From: Mogibacterium sp.
Lineage (GTDB): Bacteria; Bacillota; Clostridia; Peptostreptococcales; Anaerovoracaceae
Length of the DNA: 64,000 nucleotides
Direction: 5' to 3'
Assembly: GCA_017404265.1 (NCBI GenBank)
Contig: JAFRCS010000005.1
Span: forward strand, 1-64,000
The notes under the pieces were generated by a model. That model saw only the letters and a list, made by a program, of their open reading frames with translations, was not told the origin of the DNA and did not search any database. Each line of letters begins with the position of its first letter. Position 1 is the stretch's first letter. A program made the translations under genes and the position numbers. Shown piece by piece: positions 1-7,784 of the stretch.

Positions 1-239
1 AGAACGGCAAGCAGATCCTCTAAATGGTCATTTCGCTGTAGGATGTTGCGGAAATTTCTCGGACTAAAATCATATTTGCTCTTACATCCATAGCGAAGAT
101 CGTACTCACGAAGCCATTGATTGAAGGTGCTCTTAGGAATACCTAATTCAGCCAGCATAGCTTTGACCTCTCCGCCGCATGCAGCATACTGAGACATAAC
201 TGCGTTTTTTTCTTCTTCTGTATAGTGCTTTCTTTGCAT
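1..239 (-). CDS. Transposase-like helix-turn-helix protein, N-terminal part (runs off left edge)
   Basis: The reverse strand reads from an ATG at 239 to the window edge and gives about 79 residues beginning MQRKHYTEEEKNAVMSQY. Seen: a short basic N-terminus and a helix-turn-helix-like stretch (residues about 20-45, with GIPKSTFNQWLREY). This looks like the DNA-binding start of IS3-type OrfA or a related transposase. A good ribosome binding site (AAAGGAGG) lies just upstream of the ATG. The C-terminal end is outside the window, so completeness and exact family cannot be judged. Its place next to an integrase fits accessory DNA. It could instead be a stand-alone regulator. Confidence 0.6.
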   Translation of the reverse strand, partial: MQRKHYTEEEKNAVMSQYAACGGEVKAMLAELGIPKSTFNQWLREYDLRYGCKSKYDFSPRNFRNILQRNDHLEDLLAV

Positions 240-402
240 TGATAATACCTCCTTTGGTGAATGAAAAGGTTTTACTCAAGCACTATGATAATATCCATGA
301 CAAGAAGGCTAAATAATAATCACTGCATGTAATGCTACAATATGATATATGTCAATGTGGTATCATAAAGATGATAACAAATCGGGATTTGTGAGGAAAA
401 CA

Positions 403-756
403 ATGATAAATGAAAGAATACAGAAATATGTAAATGATCATTCTTTCTGCTCAGAATACCTCTTCAAAGATTGGGAAGCGTTCCTGGATTTTATCTATGA
501 AGAAGGTGGTCGCGTTTCGTCCATCCTTTGGTGGGAGCACTGTAAAAAGAATTTTCAGCATGGATACGGTGGTTATTCCGATCCAGATGATGGGGAATGG
601 ATGTATTCTGAGACCTGGTTTCATGAAGATGGATTTGAAGAAAAATCCCTTGCAGATATAAAGGCTTATATTTATGAAACTAGAGAGCATGGCCTTATTC
701 TGGGCGACAAGTACATCACCCATGATTTGGTACCATCTTTTTATCTTGCAGATTGA
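403..756 (+). CDS. Hypothetical protein, 117 aa
   Basis: I do not recognise this protein. It is acidic and rich in aromatic residues (WWEH, YGGYSDPDDGEWMY, ETWFHEDGF), with no signal peptide or membrane segment. The ATG at 403 is preferred because GAGG lies six bases before it; an earlier in-frame ATG at 349 has no clear ribosome binding site. It stands alone between the transposase-like fragment and the integrase. The composition and the single-gene setting resemble small antitoxin or immunity-type proteins of mobile regions, but that is only a guess. Confidence 0.55.
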   Translation: MINERIQKYVNDHSFCSEYLFKDWEAFLDFIYEEGGRVSSILWWEHCKKNFQHGYGGYSDPDDGEWMYSETWFHEDGFEEKSLADIKAYIYETREHGLILGDKYITHDLVPSFYLAD

Positions 757-897
757 CAAATTCAAGTTTGTATAAGGAAAAGGTAAAAATCTATATTAAA
801 TATCATGGCTGAATTCGCAGTTGTGACCGGGAGCCTTCTTGTTTCTATGATTTTTGTAACAGCTACATTACAAGAAATCAGAAACAGGGAGGTTTTT

Positions 898-2040
898 ATG
901 TCGCCGAGGAAGAGCGAAGGATGTTTCGTTGTAAGGAATAATGGAAGGCTCGAGTACAGATTCTTCTATATAGATGAATACGGACAAAAGAAGAGAAAGT
1001 CAATAAGTGGTGGCAGCAGAGAAGAATGCTATCGAAGAGCAGATGAATGGCTTCAAAAGTATATGGAGTCAATCAAGCCCCTTGACCAGAGTTCTACTAT
1101 TACAGATATTTTGCAGCGAAAGTACGAAGGTGATTACAAAGCGAATCATATTGGAGAGTCTACTCTTCGAAGCAAGAGGGAGCTACTTAGAATTATAGGG
1201 AAGAATGTCATTGGAGCTATCCCGATATCAATGGTTGGAATAAATGAAATAGATGAATTCGGAGTATCAGTAAAACACTACTCTAACAGTGTGATTGAAG
1301 CTCTGCATCAGTGTCTGAAGACAGCATTTGCTATCGCTGAGGAGGAAGCGCTCATTACAAATAATCCAATGAAATCAAAAAGAGTCCGGAAACCTTTATC
1401 TGACAGAAGAGATAAGAAAGTCAGAGCTTTGACCAGAAATGAACAAAGCAGACTTATAGATACTATGAATACCACTGAACCTCCATATGGACGTAATGAT
1501 TTCAGACTTCAGTTATTCATCGAGTTGTACAGTGGTATGAGAATGGGCGAGATCAACGCACTAAAACCGGATGATATAGATCTTGAGAAGAATATAATTC
1601 GCGTTCATTCAACTATATCGATTGGTACAGACAACAAGCCTTTCATAAAGGAAGGCGCAAAAACACAAAACGGGAACAGAGATGTCCCGATAAGTAGGGC
1701 ACTTGAACCATATCTACGAGAGGCACTGGAAAGGCAGAAACCAAATAAGCTGGATCTGTTGTTTTGCGATCGCTATTCCGGCAAGCCTCTCCGCACTTCA
1801 GATGTGTCTAATTACTTCGGTAGAATATGTAAAAAGGCACATATAGAACCAAGAGGGCAGCATGCCCTGAGACACACATTTGCGACCAGATGTATCGAAG
1901 CTGGTATACCGCCAGTTGTATTGAAAAAATGGTTGGGGCATTCTGACATCCATATCACTTTAGACACTTATACAGATGTGTATTCAGAACTAAACGATGG
2001 GTCCGTCAACTTGTTAGACAATTATTTGAAGAACCTATAA
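898..2040 (+). CDS. Tyrosine recombinase / phage-type integrase
   Basis: A 380-residue site-specific DNA recombinase. The N-terminal part (about 1-60) resembles the arm-type DNA-binding domain of phage and ICE integrases, followed by a core-binding SAM-like domain (about 65-170) and the catalytic domain. Catalytic residues are visible in order: Arg in SGMRMGEI (about 214), a Lys in the beta-hairpin around KEGAKTQNGN, His-x-x-Arg in HALRHTFATR, His in LGHSDIHITLDTY, and the nucleophilic Tyr in DTYTDVY. All are intact, so it is probably active. The ATG at 898 is chosen because AGGGAGG precedes it; the longer reading from 805 adds a hydrophobic stretch without a ribosome binding site. It lies directly upstream of, and in the same orientation as, the row of repeat-bounded gene blocks. 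It is not an IntI-type integrase as far as I can see, since no IntI-specific insert is recognisable. Confidence 0.9.
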   Translation: MSPRKSEGCFVVRNNGRLEYRFFYIDEYGQKKRKSISGGSREECYRRADEWLQKYMESIKPLDQSSTITDILQRKYEGDYKANHIGESTLRSKRELLRIIGKNVIGAIPISMVGINEIDEFGVSVKHYSNSVIEALHQCLKTAFAIAEEEALITNNPMKSKRVRKPLSDRRDKKVRALTRNEQSRLIDTMNTTEPPYGRNDFRLQLFIELYSGMRMGEINALKPDDIDLEKNIIRVHSTISIGTDNKPFIKEGAKTQNGNRDVPISRALEPYLREALERQKPNKLDLLFCDRYSGKPLRTSDVSNYFGRICKKAHIEPRGQHALRHTFATRCIEAGIPPVVLKKWLGHSDIHITLDTYTDVYSELNDGSVNLLDNYLKNL

Positions 2041-2074
2041 TTGGGGATGCAAATGGTGAAAGTAAGTGGCGTAT

Positions 2075-2165
2075 AGGTACAAAAGCCTGAAAAATCAATG
2101 TTTAGAACAAATGCAATCTGTGTCCTCCGCCAGAAACGACTGTTGAAATATACAGTCGTTTTTTT
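2075..2165 (+). repeat. att-like repeat copy E (core plus terminator, beside the integrase)
   Basis: Begins with a degenerate arm (AGGTACAAAA), then the core TGTCCTCCGCCAGAAA at about 2121-2136, then a hairpin and T-run. The core and hairpin are nearly identical to those of the copy at 20499. The left half differs from the copies at 7494, 10350, 15739 and 21201. It starts 35 bases after the integrase stop codon, where an attachment site would be expected. Confidence 0.65.
2134..2165 (+). terminator. Rho-independent terminator in repeat E
   Basis: A perfect 10-bp stem (AAACGACTGT with ACAGTCGTTT), an 8-base loop (TGAAATAT) and a run of T. It should end transcription of the integrase gene. Confidence 0.8.
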
Positions 2166-2177
2166 CATGAAAGAGTA

Positions 2178-2235
2178 TTGACACTGTGTCACTGAAATGT
2201 TATTATTCTGACACAGTGTAACTGACATCATGTCA
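2178..2235 (+). promoter_or_regulatory. Promoter with three palindromic operator-like sites (flavodoxin/TetR/alcohol dehydrogenase operon)
   Basis: Seen: -35 TTGACA at 2178-2183, a 17-base spacer and -10 TATTAT at 2201-2206. Three related 13-base palindromes lie on it: TGACACTGTGTCA (2179-2191, over the -35), TGACACAGTGTAA (2209-2221, just after the -10) and TGACATCATGTCA (2223-2235). Such sites are typical of TetR-family repressors, and a TetR gene is second in the operon, so autoregulation is likely. Confidence 0.75.
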
Positions 2236-2280
2236 GAATAAAAAAAGACATCAATATAGTTAGGAATAAGGAGATGCATT

Positions 2281-2730
2281 ATGAGCAAAATAGTAGCATA
2301 TTTTTCGGCATCCGGAGTGACTGCAGGAAAAGCAAAGCAGCTTGCCGACGCAGTAGGAGCAGACTTGTTTGAGATCAGACCGGAAGTGCCATATACAAGT
2401 GCGGACCTCAACTGGATGAACAAGAAGAGCAGAAGCTCGATCGAAATGAATGACAAATCATCCAGGCCGGCACTTGCAAAGTCGGATCAGGATCTCGGCG
2501 GATACGATGATGTTTACATCGGATTCCCGATCTGGTGGTACACAGCTCCTACTATCATTAATTCTTTCATTGAGTCGGTCGATCTGAAAGGAAAAAGGAT
2601 AGCGCTGTTTGCGACTTCGGGCGGCAGCACCATCAGCAAGGCAGTAAGCGATCTTACTGCACAGTACCCTGAGCTCAGCATAGTCGGAGGCAAACTGCTG
2701 AATGGACGCGTCACCGGAGATATCATGTAG
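2281..2730 (+). CDS. Flavodoxin family protein
   Basis: A 149-residue cytosolic FMN-binding electron carrier or reductase of the flavodoxin_4 type. Seen: the N-terminal phosphate-binding loop region (YFSASGVTAGKAKQLAD, about residues 7-23), the motif GFPIWWYTAP (about 81-90) that packs on the flavin in this group, and FATSGGSTISKA (about 111-122). The C-terminus is a little shorter than many relatives and ends RVTGDIM. It is the first gene after an operator-rich promoter and is followed at nine bases by a TetR gene and then an alcohol dehydrogenase, so it probably serves in redox detoxification. The donor and acceptor are not known. Confidence 0.85.
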   Translation: MSKIVAYFSASGVTAGKAKQLADAVGADLFEIRPEVPYTSADLNWMNKKSRSSIEMNDKSSRPALAKSDQDLGGYDDVYIGFPIWWYTAPTIINSFIESVDLKGKRIALFATSGGSTISKAVSDLTAQYPELSIVGGKLLNGRVTGDIM

Positions 2731-2739
2731 GAGGCCAAA

Positions 2740-3366
2740 ATGCCAAAAGCAACACCTGAACTCATTGAAAAAAGAAAAAATGAGATAGTGGACGCATGTG
2801 AGAAGATCTATCGCGAGAAGGGGTTCTGCGGAGTCACAATAAAGGAGATAAGCAGTGAGACCAGCTTCACCCGCCCCGCGATATATAACTATTATGAGAC
2901 CAAGGACGAGATCCTGCTAGATCTTCTTATAAGGGAGTACGAGAAGTGGATCAGTGATCTTGAAAAGATCGCAGAAAATGCGACAGGCATGGGCACCGGA
3001 AGCCTTGCGGAAGCGCTTGCAGACTCGCTTTCTGAAAGAGAAGTACTGCTCCGCATCCAGAACATGAACCTTTATGAGATAGAGATCAACAGCAGGGTGG
3101 AGCGCCTTGCTGACTTCAAGCTGCGTTATAAAAGAACGACCGAGATTATCAGAGATATTCTAAAAAAGTCTTATCCGGGCACTTCAGAGGAATGGGTCAG
3201 TAATGTCGGCGTGACATTCGCAGCTCTTCTGCTCGGAATATACCCGTTTGCATTCCATACGGAAAAGCAGATCGAAGCCATGAAAATGGCGGATATGCCG
3301 AATGACGAATCAACAATAGCAGAGCTGATAAGCAAAGCGCTCAGGCTTATGCTGCCTGATGTATAA
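2740..3366 (+). CDS. TetR/AcrR family transcriptional regulator
   Basis: A 208-residue repressor. The N-terminal TetR helix-turn-helix is clear (about residues 8-55: ACEKIYREKGFCGVTIKEIS, then SFTRPAIYNYYETKDEIL), followed by an alpha-helical ligand-binding part that I cannot assign. It lies between the flavodoxin and the alcohol dehydrogenase in one operon whose promoter carries three TGACA-type palindromes, so these are its likely operators. The inducer is unknown; an aldehyde or another electrophile would fit the neighbours. Confidence 0.9.
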   Translation: MPKATPELIEKRKNEIVDACEKIYREKGFCGVTIKEISSETSFTRPAIYNYYETKDEILLDLLIREYEKWISDLEKIAENATGMGTGSLAEALADSLSEREVLLRIQNMNLYEIEINSRVERLADFKLRYKRTTEIIRDILKKSYPGTSEEWVSNVGVTFAALLLGIYPFAFHTEKQIEAMKMADMPNDESTIAELISKALRLMLPDV

Positions 3367-3383
3367 AACGGAGGAGAGAAACA

Positions 3384-4550
3384 ATGTTAGGAAATTTCAG
3401 CTATAAGAATGCTACAAAACTGTATTTCGGAGATGATTCACTGAAGTACCTGAATGAGGAACTGCCAAAGTACGGAAAGAACGTACAGCTGATATATGGC
3501 GGCGGTTCGATCAAAAGGACAGGACTGTACGATGAGATCATAAAGATACTTAAAGAAAATGGAAAAGAAGTGTTCGAGGATCCGGGTGTCATGCCGAATC
3601 CTACAGTAGAGAAACTGTACGAGGGTGTGAAGATCGCCAGGAAAAATAATGTTGATCTTCTGTTGGCGGTAGGCGGCGGATCGTGCTGTGACTATGCTAA
3701 GGCTGTTTCAGTATCTGTCAACTGTGACGAGGATCCGTGGGACAAGTATTATATCCGCTTTGAAGAGCCGACATGCGAGATCGTCCCTGTAGGCTGCGTG
3801 CTCACGATGGTGGGGACAGGCTCGGAGATGAATGCCGGCGCTGTCATCACCAATCATGAACAAAAGCTCAAGATTGGTCACGTATTCGGTGACGAGGTGA
3901 TGCCGAAGTTCTCCATCTTGAATCCGCTTTATACAATGACACTGCCTGAGAGACAGATGGTATCGGGTATTTATGACATCTTCAACCACATTTGCGAGCA
4001 GTATTTCTCCGGTGAAGATGACAACACCAGTGACTATATCTCAGAAGCGCTGATGAAGTCAGTAGTCCACAGCTCCCTGATAGCCAAAGAGGATCCGCAG
4101 GATTATGAGGCCAGATCCAACATCATGTGGACGGCGACATGGGCACTCAATACACTCATCTCAAGAGGCAAATCAACCGACTGGATGGTCCACATGATAG
4201 GACAGTCAGTAGGCGCATACACGGATGCCACTCATGGAATGACGCTCTCCGCAGTATCGCTTCCATACTATCGTTTCATAATGCCTTACGGTTTGAAGAA
4301 GTTTAAAAGATTTGCTGAGGAAGTATGGGGCGTATGTCCTGAAGGCAAGACTGATGAACAGGTTGCTGAGGAAGGGCTTTCCGCAATGGAAGACTGGATG
4401 AAGAAACTCGGGGTAGCGATGAACTTGACCGAACTCGGTACCACGGAGGACATGATAGACGGTATCGCAGACGGCACTTTCATTCTTGAAGGAGGCTACA
4501 AAGTTCTCACAAAAGATGATGTAAAAGCCATCTTGAGAGAAAGCATGTGA
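3384..4550 (+). CDS. Iron-containing alcohol dehydrogenase (BDH/YqhD-like)
   Basis: A 388-residue group III alcohol dehydrogenase that interconverts alcohols or aldehydes using NAD(P)H. Seen: the nucleotide-binding GGGSIKRTG (about residue 40) and AVGGGSCCDYAKA (about 94-106), and metal ligands in the family positions, Asp and His in GIYDIFNHICEQ (about 195-206) and the His residues in WMVHMIG and ATHGMTL. Length is normal for the family. AACGGAGGAGAG precedes the ATG. A distant paralogue lies at 53821. Its place with a flavodoxin and an aldo/keto reductase suggests aldehyde or ketone reduction. The substrate cannot be read from the sequence. Confidence 0.92.
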   Translation: MLGNFSYKNATKLYFGDDSLKYLNEELPKYGKNVQLIYGGGSIKRTGLYDEIIKILKENGKEVFEDPGVMPNPTVEKLYEGVKIARKNNVDLLLAVGGGSCCDYAKAVSVSVNCDEDPWDKYYIRFEEPTCEIVPVGCVLTMVGTGSEMNAGAVITNHEQKLKIGHVFGDEVMPKFSILNPLYTMTLPERQMVSGIYDIFNHICEQYFSGEDDNTSDYISEALMKSVVHSSLIAKEDPQDYEARSNIMWTATWALNTLISRGKSTDWMVHMIGQSVGAYTDATHGMTLSAVSLPYYRFIMPYGLKKFKRFAEEVWGVCPEGKTDEQVAEEGLSAMEDWMKKLGVAMNLTELGTTEDMIDGIADGTFILEGGYKVLTKDDVKAILRESM

Positions 4551-4565
4551 TACAGGGGGAAATAT

Positions 4566-5264
4566 ATGACGATGAGAAAACTTCTTGCGGTGAGTCTGGC
4601 GCTTGTCATGGTGCTTTCGCTGGCAGCGTGCGGCAGCGGACAGACGAAGAACGAGGAACCTGCAGCAGAAGAGACTTTAGCTGAAGAGCAGGCAGAAGAA
4701 CCTGCTTCTGATGAAGCGTCAGATACAGGCAAAGTACTGGTGTTGTATTTCAGCGCAGATAACACAAAGGAAGTCGACGCGGTTTCTTCAGCGACACCTA
4801 TGGTTGGAGACGTTTCATCAACGCAGTGGATCGCAGAAGTCATCCATGAAGAGATAGGCGGAGACATAGAGGGAATAATACCGTCAGTTGACTATCCGCT
4901 CGGATACGACGAATGCGCTGATTACGCAAAGCAGGAGACAGACACTGACGCGAGGCCTGCATTCGAGGCGCTCAGCGTTGATCCGGAGTCGTATGACGTC
5001 ATCTACATTGGCTATCCGATGTGGTGGTATACGATACCGATGGTGCTCGAGACATTCTTTGACACATATGACCTGTCGGGAAAGACAATAGTACCGTTCA
5101 ATACCCATGCGGGCAGCAGGGATGGCGGCACATACAGCGTCATACAGGAAAGAGAACCAGGCGCTACAGTGCTCGAGGGCATCGCGATCAGCGGGTCTTC
5201 CGCAGGCTCTGATGATACACGGCAGCAAATAACAGACTGGCTCAGCGGGCTGGGACTAAAGTAA
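4566..5264 (+). CDS. Flavodoxin-domain lipoprotein
   Basis: A 232-residue exported flavoprotein. The N-terminus is a lipoprotein signal (LALVMVLSLAACGSG, lipid-anchored Cys about residue 21), followed by a Glu/Ala-rich linker (about 25-55) and a flavodoxin domain (from KVLVLYFSADNT to the end) with GYPMWWYTIP and NTHAGSRDGG. The domain should therefore lie outside the membrane. The next gene encodes a DUF4405 membrane protein that could pass electrons across the membrane to it; that link is inference. GGGGGA lies before the ATG. Confidence 0.85.
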   Translation: MTMRKLLAVSLALVMVLSLAACGSGQTKNEEPAAEETLAEEQAEEPASDEASDTGKVLVLYFSADNTKEVDAVSSATPMVGDVSSTQWIAEVIHEEIGGDIEGIIPSVDYPLGYDECADYAKQETDTDARPAFEALSVDPESYDVIYIGYPMWWYTIPMVLETFFDTYDLSGKTIVPFNTHAGSRDGGTYSVIQEREPGATVLEGIAISGSSAGSDDTRQQITDWLSGLGLK

Positions 5265-5267
5265 GCA

Positions 5268-5948
5268 ATGAAGAAGGTAAGAACGGTCGTTGATATCTGC
5301 ATGCTGATACTTCTTCCGATGCTCATGGCTTATTCTCTCATAGGAGAGAGGAATCATGAGCTGATCGGGCTGTGTATGTTTGCGCTTTTTGCAGCCCACC
5401 ATATCATAAACAGAAGATGGTGGGTCGCCATATTCAAAGGCAGGTATTCTCCTTTGAGAGCATTCAGGACAGCGGTTGATGTTCTTCTTGCTGTTTACAT
5501 GATTATGCAGCCCGTATCGGGCGTGCTTATGTCAAAACACATCCTGACGGGAGTGGCACTGAGTGGAGCTTCGTCTGACCTCAGATCCATTCACATGAGT
5601 TTTGCGTACTGGGGCTTCGCTCTGCTAAGCATACATGTAGGGCTGCACGCAGTATCGTCTGTTGCAAGTCCTAAGAAAAGCGCAGGGGACAATAAGAATA
5701 AGGTGCCGTCAGTCCTTGCCGTGATCATATCGGCATATGGCTTGTATGCATTTGTAAGACGCGGCATTGCGGATTATCTGCTGTTCAGGGTGCAGTTCGC
5801 TTATTTCGATCCGTCTGAATCGAAACTGCTGTTCATGCTGGACTACGCAGCAGTCATGGTGTTTATCGCAGCTTTGACATATGGTATACATAAATTGTTT
5901 TTGCATAGGACCCATTCTTTGAGGGCAAAAAACAGGGAGAAACTATGA
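5268..5948 (+). CDS. DUF4405-like integral membrane protein, possible cytochrome b-type
   Basis: A 226-residue protein with about five hydrophobic segments, near residues 8-25, 33-48, 70-90, 110-130 and 190-210. Paired His residues sit in or near the helices (AAHHIINRRWW, SIHMSF, SIHVGLHA), as in DUF4405 proteins, which are thought to be small haem-binding membrane proteins. It starts three bases after the lipoprotein flavodoxin gene and overlaps the next gene by four bases (ATGA), so the three are translated together. A role as membrane electron conduit for the exported flavodoxin is plausible but not shown. Confidence 0.75.
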   Translation: MKKVRTVVDICMLILLPMLMAYSLIGERNHELIGLCMFALFAAHHIINRRWWVAIFKGRYSPLRAFRTAVDVLLAVYMIMQPVSGVLMSKHILTGVALSGASSDLRSIHMSFAYWGFALLSIHVGLHAVSSVASPKKSAGDNKNKVPSVLAVIISAYGLYAFVRRGIADYLLFRVQFAYFDPSESKLLFMLDYAAVMVFIAALTYGIHKLFLHRTHSLRAKNREKL

Positions 5949-6271
5949 GTCTGACAATCAATATCTATTACAAAGGCGAAAACGGAAGCGCAAGACGGTT
6001 TGCTGAAGAAATGGTTTCTTCGGGTATAGTGGAAGAGATCCGCGCAAAAGAAGGGAATCAGAGATACGAGTACTATTTCCCGATGGACGATGCGGAGACG
6101 GTGCTGCTGATCGATCAGTGGCGCGACCAGGAAGCCCTGGATGCTCATCATGCTTCGGACATCATGGGAAGGATAATGGACCTTCGCAACAAGTATGATC
6201 TGCACATGGAAGTGGAGCGCTTCATCCCGGCAGAAGAGAATGCTGCTGATGAACGCTTCATAAAGAAATGA
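5945..6271 (+). CDS. ABM-type (putative quinol monooxygenase-like) small protein
   Basis: A 108-residue protein with the ferredoxin-like fold pattern of the antibiotic biosynthesis monooxygenase (ABM/YgiN) family: a beta strand (LTINIYYKG), a helix (ARRFAEEMVSSG), YEYYFPMDDAETVLLIDQW, then ALDAHHAS. The W and H residues are family hallmarks. The start overlaps the previous stop codon (ATGA). Members act as small oxygenases or quinone/haem-handling proteins. In an anaerobe, handling of quinone-like compounds is one possibility. Confidence 0.75.
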   Translation: MSLTINIYYKGENGSARRFAEEMVSSGIVEEIRAKEGNQRYEYYFPMDDAETVLLIDQWRDQEALDAHHASDIMGRIMDLRNKYDLHMEVERFIPAEENAADERFIKK

Positions 6272-6285
6272 CAGGAGGAAAGCCT

Positions 6286-7482
6286 ATGTTATACAGGGAA
6301 GCATGCGGTGACAGGCTGTCGAGGCTCGCGTTTGGCACTATGAGGCTGCCGCAGAAGGACGGGGCCATCGATCAGGAACAGGTCAATGCGATGACCGACT
6401 ACGCCATAGCGAATGGCGTCAACTACTTCGATACTGCTTATCCGTATCACGACGGCAGATCGGAGCTTGCCATAGGGGAAGCACTCTCAAAGTATCCGAG
6501 AGACAGTTTCTTTCTGGCGGACAAGTTCCCGGGTCATCAGTTCATGAAGAAATACGATTGCAAAGGCATATTCGAAGAACAGCTTGCCAAGTGCAGGGTC
6601 GATTACTTCGATTTCTATCTGCTGCACAATATTTATGAGAACAGCCTGCCGACATATAAGAACGAAGAATACGGGATAATCGACTATTTCGTTGAGCAGA
6701 AAAGACAGGGCAGGATAAGACATCTCGGTTTCTCGACCCACGCAAGGGCGGAGAATCTCGAAGACATACTCGATTATCTTGAAAGCAAGTTCGGGGGCAA
6801 ACCGGATTTCTGCCAGATCCAGCTGAACTACATGGACTGGACGCTTCAGGATGCGAAGTCCAAGGTAGAACTGCTCGGAAGCCGAGGAATCCCGGTCATG
6901 GTGATGGAGCCGGTCAGGGGCGGCAAGCTGGCTGACCTGGGTGAGGAGAACAACGCCCGTCTGAAGTCCGCGAGACCTGATGAGTCTATAGCAGCATGGG
7001 CTTTCAGATGGCTCATGGAGGTACCTGAGGTCGCGACAGTACTTTCGGGCATGTCAAGCTTCGAGCAGATGGTCGACAATGTTAAGACCTTCAGCGAAGA
7101 GAAACCTCTTACTGGTGAAGAAAAATATATGCTGATGGAGATCGCGGAATCCCTCAAACAGGGAGTGCCTTGCACGGCCTGCAGATACTGCTGTGAGGGC
7201 TGCCCGATGGAGCTCGACATACCGATGCTGCTTGCGGGATACAACGATATGAAGTTCCAGTCATCATTTACAGTCAGGATGCAGATGGATGGTACACCGA
7301 AAGAGAAGTGGCCTCATAATTGTATCGGCTGTGGAGCCTGTGCGGCAGTCTGTCCTCAGCAGATAGATATACCATCAGTCATGAGCGAATTCGCGGAGAT
7401 GCTCGACAAGGCCCCGAGCTGGGCCGAACTCTGCAGGCAAAGAGAAGAGGCCGCAGAAAGATTACGTGGAGAAAAGGCATGA
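6286..7482 (+). CDS. Aldo/keto reductase with C-terminal ferredoxin domain
   Basis: A 398-residue cytosolic enzyme. The N-terminal aldo/keto reductase barrel shows FGTMRLP (about residue 15), NYFDTAYPYHDGRSE with the catalytic Asp/Tyr, the Lys of LADKFPG and the His of LLHN. The C-terminal part has two 4Fe-4S motifs, CTACRYCCEGCP (about 296-307) and CIGCGACAAVCP (about 346-357). This fusion is common in clostridia and suggests use of ferredoxin electrons. The ATG at 6286 is preferred because AGGAGG lies nine bases before it; an ATG at 6268 also overlaps the previous stop. It is the last gene of its block; repeat A starts 12 bases after its stop codon. Confidence 0.88.
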   Translation: MLYREACGDRLSRLAFGTMRLPQKDGAIDQEQVNAMTDYAIANGVNYFDTAYPYHDGRSELAIGEALSKYPRDSFFLADKFPGHQFMKKYDCKGIFEEQLAKCRVDYFDFYLLHNIYENSLPTYKNEEYGIIDYFVEQKRQGRIRHLGFSTHARAENLEDILDYLESKFGGKPDFCQIQLNYMDWTLQDAKSKVELLGSRGIPVMVMEPVRGGKLADLGEENNARLKSARPDESIAAWAFRWLMEVPEVATVLSGMSSFEQMVDNVKTFSEEKPLTGEEKYMLMEIAESLKQGVPCTACRYCCEGCPMELDIPMLLAGYNDMKFQSSFTVRMQMDGTPKEKWPHNCIGCGACAAVCPQQIDIPSVMSEFAEMLDKAPSWAELCRQREEAAERLRGEKA

Positions 7483-7493
7483 CTCCATAAAAC

Positions 7494-7661
7494 TGGGTAC
7501 AACTCCGGGTACAAACGGGACGGCGTGTTCTCCTCCTTGGAATTTCAACGTTTGTACTATTCTGACTTCTTCGAGCCCCATGTCCTCCGCCAGAGTGAGC
7601 CTTGGAATTTCAACTGTTCCAAGGCGTTTTTAGTGCTCGGCATTTGGGTACATCCTGGTAC
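7494..7661 (+). repeat. att-like repeat copy A (full form)
   Basis: In order: arms TGGGTAC (7494-7500) and GGGTACAAACG (7507-7517); an inverted repeat GTACAAACG with CGTTTGTAC; the core TTCGAGCCCCATGTCCTCCG (about 7570-7589) with CCA following; a terminator hairpin; and another arm-like TGGGTACAT (7645-7653). The core matches the 3' side of a tRNA-Ser T-arm and acceptor stem. The arm repeats resemble integrase arm-binding sites. Confidence 0.7.
7599..7631 (+). terminator. Rho-independent terminator in repeat A (type GCCTTGGAA)
   Basis: A 9-bp stem (GCCTTGGAA with TTCCAAGGC), a 9-base loop and a T-run. The stem sequence is shared with repeat C at 15841. Confidence 0.8.
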
Positions 7662-7732
7662 TACATGATAGTCAAGCGCAAAACTACTGCATAATAATCA
7701 ATAAACTATGTGCAGATAACACCCTTATTGCC

Positions 7733-7761
7733 TTGATTTACTGCATATAAGTTGATAAAAT
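7733..7761 (+). promoter_or_regulatory. Promoter of the Fic gene
   Basis: -35 TTGATT (7733-7738), a 17-base spacer and -10 TAAAAT (7756-7761). Short repeats around CTGCATA (7687, 7741) and TATGCAG (7763) flank it and could be operator parts. The rest of 7662-7732 shows no gene. Confidence 0.55.
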
Positions 7762-7784
7762 ATATGCAGAAAAGGAGGTCGAGT

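Noticed and set aside
805..897. Longer integrase start adding a hydrophobic 31-residue N-terminus
   Set aside because: No ribosome binding site at 805, whereas AGGGAGG precedes the ATG at 898, where the usual integrase N-terminus begins.
7570..7592. A complete tRNA-Ser gene at the array repeats
   Set aside because: Only the T-loop and acceptor 3' strand with CCA are present; the bases before them do not pair to make a T-arm, and no anticodon arm or 5' half is found.
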